A DNA stretch of 11,087 nt from Litorimonas sp964435725 (GTDB lineage: Bacteria > Pseudomonadota > Alphaproteobacteria > Caulobacterales > Maricaulaceae). Position 1 is the first letter of the stretch. Every line of letters starts with the position of its first letter. The DNA lies in assembly GCA_964435725.1 (NCBI GenBank), contig CAYTAJ010000074.1, forward strand, positions 1 through 11,087, in the 5' to 3' direction. A program made the position numbers and the translations under genes. Under the pieces are notes generated by a model. The model searched no databases, had not been told where the DNA came from, and saw nothing but the letters and a program-made list of their open reading frames with translations. Shown here one piece after another: positions 1 through 6,822 of the stretch.

Positions 1-1475
1 TAGTTACCGGCCTCTGCTAATTGCAGCGTACCGATTTCAGAGCCATATTCACCACCACCGAGTGCAACGTGCATACGCACACGGTTGTTGAGTCGTTCAG
101 TCCGAGCATTAATCAACTGCCCTTCCGCATTAATGCGACGAGATTGTGCGTCTAAAAGCTGTAGAATAGTTGCAAGACCTTCTACATAGCGCTCTTCAAG
201 CCTGTTTTCCGCTTCCCGCGCCTCGTCTAATGAGACCCGCAAAGCAGCCTCCCTCTCGGCCAGGCGCCCTTCGGCATCTAATGCGTTTTCGACTTCTTGG
301 AAGGCTGTTAGCACAGTTCCAACGTAAGTTTCTACCTGTTGTCTTAATAACGCCTCTTGGCCGGCCACCTGAGCTTTCAACCGTCCTCCATCAAATATAG
401 GCGCTGTTAAACTAGCAGCTATACGATTGGCAAAATCTGTCAGGTCAAACAAGTCAGAGATAGTCGCTGTGCTCTCTCCGAAACTCCCCGTAAAAGTCAA
501 ACTGGGATATAAAGCCTTCCTTGCCGCATCTACATCGAGTCCTGCTGCCGCTATTCTGCGTTCTGCAGCGATCACATCTGGTCGTCTTTGCAAAACATAA
601 CTCGGTGTTGAAACACCTGTTAGCTCCGGAAGTTGCGGTAAATTACTAGGAATATCCATTTCTGAGTCGGGATAGTCTCGCATAAGAGTTTTGAGACTAC
701 GAATGAGTGCATCCCTGTTTTGTAACCTTTGAGCGAGTAATGCTTCCGCATTAGCAACAGCGGATCGCGCCAAACGAACATCTGAAGCTCCAGCAATACC
801 ATTTTCAAACCGTCTTTGTGTCAGGCGAAGCGCACGTTTTTGCGTTTCAATATCTCTATTTGAGAGTTCCACTAACAAATCAGCCTGAATAATATTGAAC
901 CACCCTTGCGAGACTTGTCCCGCGATTGATAAGCGTGTTGCAGCGACATCTGCCGCACTGGCAGCCGCCCCTATTTCAGCAGAATTAACTTGATCCCGAA
1001 TCCGTCCAAATAAATCTGCTTCCCAACTCGCACCAAAAGATAATCCGTAGCTTTCAAAGCCGGGATTTGATTGACCAATTGCATTTGTACCGCCTGCACT
1101 ACGAGACGCTGAACCGGTAAAGCTAACCGAAGGCAACAACCCAGAACGACTCACTTTAATTCTCGACAAAGCTTGATCCAGCTGAGCGACCCGTTGACCA
1201 ATTGTTGTATTTCTTTCTAAAGCCGTGTTCACAACCCTTGAAAGATCTTCACTCCCGAACTCACCAACCCAATCCGTACTCGGTAGGGCATCCGGTGCGG
1301 GCTCAACCCAATCCGGTTTCACAGGCACTTCGGCTTTGGCATCAACCACGGTTGCCTCAGGGCCAAGTTTAATACCGTCCAGCGTTTGGCACGCTGTCAA
1401 AGACAAGACAGCAACACCCAACATAAGCGAACGTGACGCTGGCACACATCTCATAGCTCTTTGGTAAAATAACAT
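1..1475 (-). CDS. RND-type efflux outer membrane lipoprotein, NodT/OprM family (3' end cut by window edge)
   Basis: This is the outer-membrane channel of a tripartite efflux pump, a TolC-like trimer that lets an inner-membrane RND pump and its adaptor expel drugs or metabolites. The reading frame is open for 491 codons from ATG 1475 to the left edge; the last two bases seen are TA, so the stop or one more codon lies just outside. A lipoprotein signal (hydrophobic stretch, LTAC lipobox, Cys29) anchors it to the outer membrane. Family motifs are SWEADLFGR (150-158), RPDVIAAERRIAAA (298-311), TAPIFDGGR (357-365) and a C-terminal ALGGGE (471-476). The start is supported by AAGGAGT six bases upstream. 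Length is normal for the family. Any adaptor and pump genes would lie beyond the left edge. Arginine codons include about 15 AGA/AGG of 43, unlike the neighbours. The substrate cannot be told from the sequence. Confidence 0.93.
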   Translation of the reverse strand, partial: MLFYQRAMRCVPASRSLMLGVAVLSLTACQTLDGIKLGPEATVVDAKAEVPVKPDWVEPAPDALPSTDWVGEFGSEDLSRVVNTALERNTTIGQRVAQLDQALSRIKVSRSGLLPSVSFTGSASRSAGGTNAIGQSNPGFESYGLSFGASWEADLFGRIRDQVNSAEIGAAASAADVAATRLSIAGQVSQGWFNIIQADLLVELSNRDIETQKRALRLTQRRFENGIAGASDVRLARSAVANAEALLAQRLQNRDALIRSLKTLMRDYPDSEMDIPSNLPQLPELTGVSTPSYVLQRRPDVIAAERRIAAAGLDVDAARKALYPSLTFTGSFGESTATISDLFDLTDFANRIAASLTAPIFDGGRLKAQVAGQEALLRQQVETYVGTVLTAFQEVENALDAEGRLAEREAALRVSLDEAREAENRLEERYVEGLATILQLLDAQSRRINAEGQLINARTERLNNRVRMHVALGGGEYGSEIGTLQLAEAGN

Positions 1476-1755
1476 TTTGTACTCCTTGAGGCTGTCATAC
1501 GCCTCATACATGTCGAAAGTCAATGAACAATTATCGAAAAACAATAATTTTATGTCGGAAGCTGTAATTATGTGCTCAAACGCTATTTTTCTACTTAAGG
1601 GTTTCGAAAAACGCTTAGGGGAAGATTTTACTCAAGTCTCTTTACCTATACGCGTCATACTGCTTTATGGTCGGATTTGGTGTTAAATATTGTTAAGCGC
1701 CGCATTTGAATTCAATATTCGTAATTCTTGTCAAGAAAGACCCTTCTTACACCTT
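1476..1755. other. AT-rich intergenic region between divergent genes
   Basis: This 280-bp spacer separates the minus-strand efflux gene from plus-strand phoR. It contains the efflux promoter candidate, a 10-bp palindrome TTGAATTCAA (1706-1715), and a TTAA-N6-TTAA pair (1683-1696). An open stretch at 1477-1686 lacks any recognisable protein features and is unlikely to be coding. No tRNA, regulator gene or convincing Pho box is seen. Confidence 0.6.
1494..1523 (-). promoter_or_regulatory. candidate sigma-70-type promoter for the efflux lipoprotein gene
   Basis: On the minus strand a -35-like TTGACT (1518-1523) is separated by 18 bp from a -10-like TATGAC (1494-1499), about 20 bp before the start codon's ribosome binding site. 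The hexamer GTATGA occurs twice within the spacer/-10 area at a 9-bp interval and could be an operator. Matches are moderate and the call rests on inspection only. Confidence 0.35.
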
Positions 1756-3105
1756 ATGCCATTCCGCCCCGAAATCGGTATTCTTTCCTGCGCCGCAATT
1801 GTGGCGCTTTTAACACTGGGGATTCTCGTTGATGCGCCTTTGACGCCTACACTGATTACTGTCGGCTTGTTTGCCGTCCTCGCTTACGCCTTGGCTCACC
1901 TTTCGGCGAGTCGCGCCCGTAAGCAAGAAGAAGAGGATGGCCGACGCCGAAAAACCCTTCGCCATCTGGATAGTTGGATCAATGTTGTAGACGCCTTACC
2001 CGTTGCCTGTACGCTTATTGATAAAGACAAACGCGTTATTCATGCCAATTCACGGGCCCAAGACCTTGCCCAAATTGATCGCCTTGGCCTCCCGCTCACA
2101 AGTTATCTGCGCGGCTCTGAAATGTCGAAGGCTCTCGAACGCGCACAAGCCGGATATTCAACCGAGCCCGTCGACATCCATAAACTTACACCGATGGAAC
2201 GCTATCTGCGCGTCCAACTCACGCCAGCAAGCCTCATCAGGCCCAGTAACAGCCAAAGCTATCTTCTCGCTGTCATCACGGATATTACAGAAGACCAGGT
2301 CAGTCATATGCAAAAGGCCGATTTTTTGGCCAACGCCTCTCATGAGCTTAAAACACCCATTGCGTCTCTGATGGGTTATATAGAGACACTGCGTCACCAC
2401 GCCAAAGACGACCCAGTAGCGCAGGAAAAATTCTTAGGCATTATGCAAAAACAAGCCGAGCGTATGGTGCGTCTGATTGATGATCTTTTATCCTTACGCA
2501 AAATTGAGCAATCCGAACATATCGCGCCAGACGGGACAGCAGATCTCGATAATGCGATTAAGTTAGCGATTGAAGCCGTGAAACCTTTAGCGGACAAACG
2601 GGGTGTCTCTCTCGTCTATTCAGGATCCCAAATCGCACAAACCCGCGCAGATCGGGATGAATGTGTTCAGCTATTCTTGAACCTTATCGATAATGCCACG
2701 AAATTTACGCCTCGAGGCAAAGCGGTGAATATCAAGCTTTCTCTTGTCAATGATTGGTCCTCTGCACTGGCCTTTCGCGATAGCACACTCAAAGCGAATG
2801 AACCGAGCCGCCGCATTGCCGAAATGGCGAAATCGCAAAATCAGAATAGTGAAGGCACTTGGCAAATCCAGATCAGAGATGAAGGCCCGGGATTTGCCCG
2901 AGAGCACCTGCCCCGAATTGGTGAACGCTTTTACCGCATAGCGGGCGACCTGTCGTCTAAAGAAAAAGGGACCGGACTCGGCCTTGCTATCGTAAAACAT
3001 ATCGTCATCCGACATCGTGCCGGACTGTATATACGCAGTTCTGAAAATGTCGGGACAGAGTTCACCGTCGTCTTTCCAAAAACCACAACTGAAACGGTTG
3101 ATTAA
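1756..3105 (+). CDS. phoR: PhoR phosphate regulon sensor histidine kinase
   Basis: Membrane sensor kinase that phosphorylates PhoB when phosphate is scarce. The protein from ATG 1756 is 449 residues; a TTG start at 1690 would add 22 residues of unlikely composition, so ATG is preferred, although its ribosome binding site is weak. Two hydrophobic segments lie at about residues 7-25 and 28-48, joined by a very short turn, as in PhoR, so there is little periplasmic sensor. A PAS-like domain spans about 65-180. The H-box ASHELKTP carries phospho-acceptor His196. The ATPase domain has an N-box LFLNLIDNATKF (Asn313), a G1 box DEGPGF (375-380) and a G2 box GTGLGLA (405-411). About 62 residues separate the N-box Asn from the G1 Asp, roughly 20 more than in short PhoR proteins. 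Its neighbours phoU and phoB fix the identity. Confidence 0.95.
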   Translation: MPFRPEIGILSCAAIVALLTLGILVDAPLTPTLITVGLFAVLAYALAHLSASRARKQEEEDGRRRKTLRHLDSWINVVDALPVACTLIDKDKRVIHANSRAQDLAQIDRLGLPLTSYLRGSEMSKALERAQAGYSTEPVDIHKLTPMERYLRVQLTPASLIRPSNSQSYLLAVITDITEDQVSHMQKADFLANASHELKTPIASLMGYIETLRHHAKDDPVAQEKFLGIMQKQAERMVRLIDDLLSLRKIEQSEHIAPDGTADLDNAIKLAIEAVKPLADKRGVSLVYSGSQIAQTRADRDECVQLFLNLIDNATKFTPRGKAVNIKLSLVNDWSSALAFRDSTLKANEPSRRIAEMAKSQNQNSEGTWQIQIRDEGPGFAREHLPRIGERFYRIAGDLSSKEKGTGLGLAIVKHIVIRHRAGLYIRSSENVGTEFTVVFPKTTTETVD

Positions 3106-3152
3106 CGGCTTTTACTTTAACTGGCTTTCAGGCTTTAAGCCATCAACAAAGA

Positions 3153-3181
3153 TTGTCATAGACATGTCGCGACAGTATCAT
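3153..3181 (+). promoter_or_regulatory. sigma-70-like promoter embedded in the Pho box array
   Basis: TTGTCA (3153-3158) and TATCAT (3176-3181) each match 5 of 6 positions of the -35 and -10 consensus and are exactly 17 bp apart. Transcription would begin near 3188, about 38 bases before phoU. If real, PhoB sites at 3186-3203 would lie downstream of the promoter and could repress it. If instead PhoB activates a promoter further down, these hexamers are simply part of the repeats. Confidence 0.4.
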
Positions 3182-3203
3182 AAAACTGTTACAAAACTGA
3201 CAT
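3153..3203 (+). promoter_or_regulatory. extended Pho box: five 7-bp direct repeats at 11-bp period
   Basis: Five elements begin at 3153, 3164, 3175, 3186 and 3197, each exactly 11 bp after the last: TTGTCAT, ATGTCGC, GTATCAT, CTGTTAC, CTGACAT. Against the known PhoB half-site CTGTCAT they match 6, 4, 5, 5 and 6 of 7 positions, and the spacers after the third and fourth are AAAA. PhoB dimers bind such 11-bp direct repeats. The array ends 22 bp before the phoU start, so PhoB probably regulates phoU-phoB directly. The second element overlaps a perfect palindrome TGTCGCGACA (3165-3174). Confidence 0.8.
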
Positions 3204-3225
3204 AGGCAGCGGCAAAGAGGTTAAA

Positions 3226-3930
3226 ATGTCGAATTTATCGGATCATATTGTGATTGGTTATGACACGGATATGAACGCGCTCAACGCGAAGCTTTCTGAG
3301 ATGGGAAGCATGACGGAGAAGATGCTTTCTGATGTCATTAAGTCGCTTAAAAAGCGTGATAATGACTTGGCGAAATCCGTCATCCAACAAGACTCAGCTG
3401 TAAACAGCCTTCAAGAAGATATTGATGAGGATGCCTTACGCATTATCGCTTTGCGTCATCCGCTCGCAACAGATTTGCGCAAAGTTTTGGGCGCTGTACG
3501 CGTCGCTAACGATCTGGAGCGTGTCGGTGATTTAGCCGAAGGTATCGCTCACCGTACGCTGACTCTAAACGAAATGGACCGTATCAGCTTGGCCAAAGGT
3601 GTCGCTCGGATGGGTAAGCTCGTAAAATCTCAACTCTCGCAAGCTTTGGATGCTTTATTACGAGAAGATGTCGATCTCGCCGTTCAAGTATGGCTTAGCG
3701 ATGAAGACGTCGATGAGATGTATAATTCTATTTTCCGTGAATTATTGACCTATATGATGGCGGACCCGCGTACGATTACCTCTTGCGCGTCCCTTCTCTT
3801 CGTCGCCAAGAACTTGGAACGTATTGGTGACCAATCGACCAATATTTGCGAGTCAATTTACTTCACCGTCAATGGTACACATCTTATCCGAGACGAGCGT
3901 GTCACCGAAGCCAGGAAAGGCGGAAAATAG
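3226..3930 (+). CDS. phoU: PhoU phosphate signalling accessory protein
   Basis: PhoU is a cytoplasmic regulator that, with the Pst transporter, keeps PhoR in its phosphatase state when phosphate is plentiful. The 234-residue protein is of usual length and is built from two related three-helix bundles. Each carries the PhoU metal-binding signature: NDLERVGD (95-102, Glu98 and Asp102) and KNLERIGDQ (195-203, Glu198 and Asp202). The flanking signature ALRHPLATDLR (75-85) is typical of the first bundle. An AGAGG ribosome binding site lies 5 bases before the ATG. It lies 120 bp after phoR, separated by the Pho box array, and 35 bp before phoB, so phoU-phoB are probably one transcript under PhoB control. 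In Caulobacter, as I recall, pstC, pstA and pstB lie between phoR and phoU; they are absent here. Confidence 0.97.
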   Translation: MSNLSDHIVIGYDTDMNALNAKLSEMGSMTEKMLSDVIKSLKKRDNDLAKSVIQQDSAVNSLQEDIDEDALRIIALRHPLATDLRKVLGAVRVANDLERVGDLAEGIAHRTLTLNEMDRISLAKGVARMGKLVKSQLSQALDALLREDVDLAVQVWLSDEDVDEMYNSIFRELLTYMMADPRTITSCASLLFVAKNLERIGDQSTNICESIYFTVNGTHLIRDERVTEARKGGK

Positions 3931-3965
3931 ACACGTTAGAGACGGTTTTATTTTCTGAATAGCGT

Positions 3966-4658
3966 ATGAAGCCTTATGTTTTAATCGTTGAAGACGAAGA
4001 CGCGCTTTCTACGCTTTTGGAGTATAACTTTACCAAAGAAGGCTATGACACCGCCATTGCTGAAGACGGCGAAGAAGCCTTGCTATTGGCGGAAGAGCGC
4101 ACGCCCGACCTTATTTTATTGGATTGGATGCTGCCAAAACTCTCGGGTGTTGAAGTCTGTCGGCGTTTACGACGTAAAAAAGAAACCGCCCACACCCCCG
4201 TCATTATGCTTACCGCACGCGGCGATGAAACGGACAAAATCACCGGGCTTGATTACGGCGCGGATGATTATCTCGTGAAGCCCTTTTCCATGCCTGAATT
4301 ATTCGCGCGGACGCGGTCTCTTTTAAGGCGTGCAAAACCCGCTTTATTGCAAGACATCATAACGCAAGGCGATATCGAAGTGGACATGCAAGCCTTCCGT
4401 GTGCGGCGCGGCGACAATACAATTCACCTTGGGCCAACAGAATTCCGCTTATTGGAACATTTCATCAAAAATCCGGGACGAGTCTTTTCTCGTGAACAAT
4501 TATTGGATGCGGTGTGGGGCCGAGATGTCTATGTCGAAGCCCGAACCGTCGATGTCCATATCGGACGTCTCCGTAAAGCGCTCGGCGCGCCGAAACTCCC
4601 TGACCCTATTCGGACTGTGCGTTCGGCGGGCTATGCTTTTGAGCCAAAAGCGGCCTAA
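3966..4658 (+). CDS. phoB: PhoB phosphate regulon response regulator
   Basis: DNA-binding response regulator of the OmpR/PhoB class that activates phosphate-starvation genes after phosphorylation by PhoR. The 230-residue protein is of standard length. The receiver domain (1-122) has the acidic pair Glu9/Asp10, phospho-acceptor Asp53 in LLDWMLP, Thr83 in MLTAR and Lys105 in VKPF. The C-terminal winged helix (about 128-228) shows LGPTEFRLL, the recognition-helix region VYVEARTVDVHIGRLRKAL and the terminal RTVRSAGYAF, all characteristic of PhoB. The start is the first ATG after phoU; no strong Shine-Dalgarno sequence is visible, and translation may depend on coupling to phoU 35 bp upstream. The gene runs convergently into the aminotransferase gene with only 10 bp between stop codons. 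Confidence 0.97.
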   Translation: MKPYVLIVEDEDALSTLLEYNFTKEGYDTAIAEDGEEALLLAEERTPDLILLDWMLPKLSGVEVCRRLRRKKETAHTPVIMLTARGDETDKITGLDYGADDYLVKPFSMPELFARTRSLLRRAKPALLQDIITQGDIEVDMQAFRVRRGDNTIHLGPTEFRLLEHFIKNPGRVFSREQLLDAVWGRDVYVEARTVDVHIGRLRKALGAPKLPDPIRTVRSAGYAFEPKAA

Positions 4659-4668
4659 GCGCGCCTCT

Positions 4669-5862
4669 TTACAAAACGTCTAAAATCGCTTTGGCGAGAC
4701 GTGGAATATTCGTCGAATTCGCGCCCGCAATATTAATGCGTCCGGAATTTGTCATATAAACAGAATGATCACGACGCAGCGCTTCCGCTTGTTCCTTTGA
4801 AACAGGCAAGGTCGAGAACATACCATTCTGCGCCTTCACCGCATTCGCCATGACCTCCGCGCCCTGCACTGACAACTCTTCAGAAAGTTGTCGTCTTAGA
4901 TCAAGCATACGATGACGCATGGCATCTAATTCCTCAACCCACAGCGCCCGCAACGCTTCATCACCCAAAATCCGCGCGACTAAAGCCGCGCCGTGATCGG
5001 GTGGCATGGAGATAATCTTGCGTTGGATAGCCCCAAGCTGGCTTTGTGCAATTTTTGCTGCGTCCGAATCTTTTGTCACAACAGCAATCAGTCCGACACG
5101 CTCGCGATAAAGACCGAAATTCTTAGAGCAGGACGCCGCAACCAAGGCCTCCGGGCAAGTTGCCAAGATTTTACGCAGGCCATAGACATCATCTTCCATC
5201 CCGCGGCCTAAACCGAAATAGGCCAAGTCAACGAAGGGCGTGAGCGATCGTTCAACCAAAAACTCTGCGACTGTATCCCATTGCGTATGAGAGAGATCAG
5301 CCCCCGTCGGATTGTGACAACAACCGTGAAGCAAAACGACGTCACCGGCTTTCGCTTTGGTACGCAAGTGATCGATCATATCATCAAAATCAACACCCAA
5401 GGTTTCACGATTATAATAAGGATAGTTTTCCATTTTCAGTCCGGCGGAGCTGATGAGCGGCGTATGATTGGCCCAAGTTGGCGTACTGACCCATACAGTC
5501 GCATCAGGCGCGGCAGATTTAATGATTTCTGCCCCTAATCGCAAAGCACCGGAACCGCCCCCCGCTTGCGCAGTCGCAAGACGACCTTCTATGATGACAG
5601 GATTATCCGCGCCAAACATCATGGCGGTCATGGACTCTCGGAAATCGGCCCGACCAACAGTAGAAACATAGGTTTTCGTTGTCTCTTCCGTCCACCAGAG
5701 TTGTTCGGCTTTTTTAACCGCCTTCATAACGGTCGTTTCGCCGGCTTCATTTTTATAAACACCGACACCCAAATCGATTTTGTTTGGGTTTGTGTCGGCT
5801 TTACAAGCTTCCATCAGCGCCATGATAGCGTCAGGGGCACGAGGAACGAGATATTCAAACAT
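4669..5862 (-). CDS. class I aspartate/aromatic amino acid aminotransferase
   Basis: PLP-dependent cytoplasmic enzyme that exchanges amino groups between aspartate or aromatic amino acids and 2-oxo acids. The 397-residue protein matches the AspC/TyrB subgroup along its length: LGVGVYK (31-37), GGSGAL (102-107), Trp130 in TPTW, CCHNPTG (181-187, Asn184), Asp212 and Tyr215 in VDLAYFG, the PLP lysine Lys247 in SCSKNFGLYRERVG, and the substrate-carboxylate arginine Arg375 in SGRINIAG. An arginine in QRKIISMPPDHGA (Arg281) aligns with the E. coli AspC side-chain-binding Arg292, so dicarboxylic substrates are likely accepted; an aromatic preference cannot be excluded. The ATG at 5862 has a modest ACGGA upstream. 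It appears to be a single-gene unit, convergent with phoB and facing away from the symporter gene beyond the gap. Confidence 0.95.
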   Translation of the reverse strand: MFEYLVPRAPDAIMALMEACKADTNPNKIDLGVGVYKNEAGETTVMKAVKKAEQLWWTEETTKTYVSTVGRADFRESMTAMMFGADNPVIIEGRLATAQAGGGSGALRLGAEIIKSAAPDATVWVSTPTWANHTPLISSAGLKMENYPYYNRETLGVDFDDMIDHLRTKAKAGDVVLLHGCCHNPTGADLSHTQWDTVAEFLVERSLTPFVDLAYFGLGRGMEDDVYGLRKILATCPEALVAASCSKNFGLYRERVGLIAVVTKDSDAAKIAQSQLGAIQRKIISMPPDHGAALVARILGDEALRALWVEELDAMRHRMLDLRRQLSEELSVQGAEVMANAVKAQNGMFSTLPVSKEQAEALRRDHSVYMTNSGRINIAGANSTNIPRLAKAILDVL

Positions 5863-5929
5863 CTGATAAATCCGTTAAGTCTAATTTTGAGGCAATTTTT
5901 ACCGTCGACACGGCTATATCAGGGACAGC

Positions 5930-5935
5930 ATTATA
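5930..5935 (-). promoter_or_regulatory. candidate -10 element of the aminotransferase gene
   Basis: A perfect TATAAT reads on the minus strand here, about 68 bp before the aminotransferase start codon. No good -35 hexamer is found 16-18 bp upstream of it, so the call is tentative. Confidence 0.35.
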
Positions 5936-5989
5936 ATAAAGCACCCAAACACCCCTTACCCCCAAAAAACATGCTTTTTTATTTGGCAG

Positions 5990-6003
5990 GAGGCATTTGC
6001 CTC
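5990..6003. repeat. short inverted repeat next to the assembly gap
   Basis: GAGGCA (5990-5995) and TGCCTC (5998-6003) form a perfect 6-bp inverted repeat around TT. It overlaps an AGGAGG that resembles a strong ribosome binding site (5988-5993) and ends 12 bp before the run of N. It lacks a T-run on either strand, so it is not a typical terminator; it may be an operator or chance. Confidence 0.4.
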
Positions 6004-6015
6004 GCCTAAGAAAGA

Positions 6016-6115
6016 NNNNNNNNNNNNNNNNNNNNNNNNNNNNNNNNNNNNNNNNNNNNNNNNNNNNNNNNNNNNNNNNNNNNNNNNNNNNNNNNNNNNN
6101 NNNNNNNNNNNNNNN
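6016..6115. other. assembly gap of exactly 100 N
   Basis: The sequence is undefined for exactly 100 positions, the usual placeholder for a scaffold gap of unknown size. The symporter coding frame emerges directly from its right edge, while no matching start is visible to its left, so the real missing sequence is probably much longer than 100 bases. Confidence 0.95.
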
Positions 6116-6700
6116 CCTGTAAACCAAGGCATTATTGCTATGCTCGGCACGATTATCGATACGCTGATTATTTGTACAATTACAGCGCTCGTGATTTTAA
6201 CGTCCGGTGTAATGACACCAGACTGTTTGGCTAGTCCGGCAATTCTGGAGTTACTACAATCAGGTTCAACACCACCAGGCTGTGAAATTGGCGTCCCGCT
6301 GACAGCGGCCGCTTTTGATGCGACTCTCGTAGGCATTGGTGAGCATATCGTGACATTCTGTCTGTGTATCTTCGCCTTCACCACCATTATTGGCTGGTCC
6401 TATTATGGCGAGCGTTGTGCGGCCTTTATCTTCAAAGAGCGCTCAATCCCTGTCTTCCGCGCATTCTGGGTCCTCGCTGTTTTCGCCTCGACTTATGCCC
6501 TGTCATTTGAAAGTGATGGCGATAATTTAGTGGTCGCGACTTTCTGGTTAATTGCCGATAGTTTGACAGGCCTCATGGCCGCACCAAACTTGATTGCGCT
6601 TATCTTCCTCTCGCCTGTTGTCTTCAAATTGGCGAAGGAATATTTCGACAAGCAGAAAGTCGCAGATGACGGCTTGGTTGATCAAGACGATCTGCCATAG
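6116..6700 (+). CDS. sodium:alanine symporter, AGCS family (5' part lost in the gap)
   Basis: This is the C-terminal part of a sodium/alanine or glycine symporter in the inner membrane. The frame is open from the gap edge; the residues before the first internal ATG (6140), PVNQGIIA, already match the family, so translation does not begin there. Recognisable AGCS features in order are MLGTIIDTLIIC, a helix ending in TALVILTSG, LTAAAF, the hallmark GWSYYGERC, a WVLAVFA helix, and WLIADSLTGLMAAPNLIALIFLSPVV near the end, given here as separate pieces: WLIADSLTGLMA then PNLIALIFLSPVV. About 195 residues are present, compared with roughly 450-550 for the family, so more than half is missing. A loop after the first helix carries two cysteines about 20 residues apart. 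A strong terminator follows the stop codon. Confidence 0.93.
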   Translation, partial: PVNQGIIAMLGTIIDTLIICTITALVILTSGVMTPDCLASPAILELLQSGSTPPGCEIGVPLTAAAFDATLVGIGEHIVTFCLCIFAFTTIIGWSYYGERCAAFIFKERSIPVFRAFWVLAVFASTYALSFESDGDNLVVATFWLIADSLTGLMAAPNLIALIFLSPVVFKLAKEYFDKQKVADDGLVDQDDLP

Positions 6701-6723
6701 TCTGAGGTCAAATCGCTACTTTC

Positions 6724-6753
6724 AAAAACCCGCATCCATGATGCGGGTTTTTT
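6724..6753 (+). terminator. Rho-independent terminator after the symporter gene
   Basis: CCCGCAT (6729-6735) and ATGCGGG (6741-6747) form a 7-bp GC-rich stem with a 5-base loop, followed by six T (6748-6753). Five A precede the stem, so it could also work on the minus strand. It separates the symporter from chpT, which therefore needs its own promoter. Confidence 0.92.
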
Positions 6754-6822
6754 ATTGGCAAGTTGAACAAATCAATTCAGAAGGGAAATTCGTTATATTT
6801 TCTCGCCTGTGGAGTTCCACCC

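Noticed and set aside
1492..1498. A perfect CTGTCAT half-site in the efflux gene leader.
   Set aside because: No second element occurs 11 bp away on either side, so it is not a Pho box.
1477..1686. A 69-codon plus-strand frame between the efflux gene and phoR.
   Set aside because: It has no ribosome binding site or recognisable protein features and lies in AT-rich spacer over the divergent promoter candidate.
1683..1696. TTAA-N6-TTAA before phoR as a CtrA site.
   Set aside because: The established CtrA consensus has a 7-base spacer and often a trailing C; the spacing here is 6 and the region is AT-rich, so chance is likely.
3122..3142. TGGCTT/AAGCCA hairpin just after phoR as a terminator.
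   Set aside because: The stem is only 6 bp with a 9-base loop and is not followed by a T-run.
5855..6387. Minus-strand frames running across the run of N.
   Set aside because: They exist only because undefined bases contain no stop codons; the right part is antisense to the symporter.
6763..6822. An upstream ATG extending chpT by 20 residues.
   Set aside because: The extra residues do not fit the family, whereas ATG 6823 has a GGAG at suitable distance and gives a normal ChpT N-terminus.
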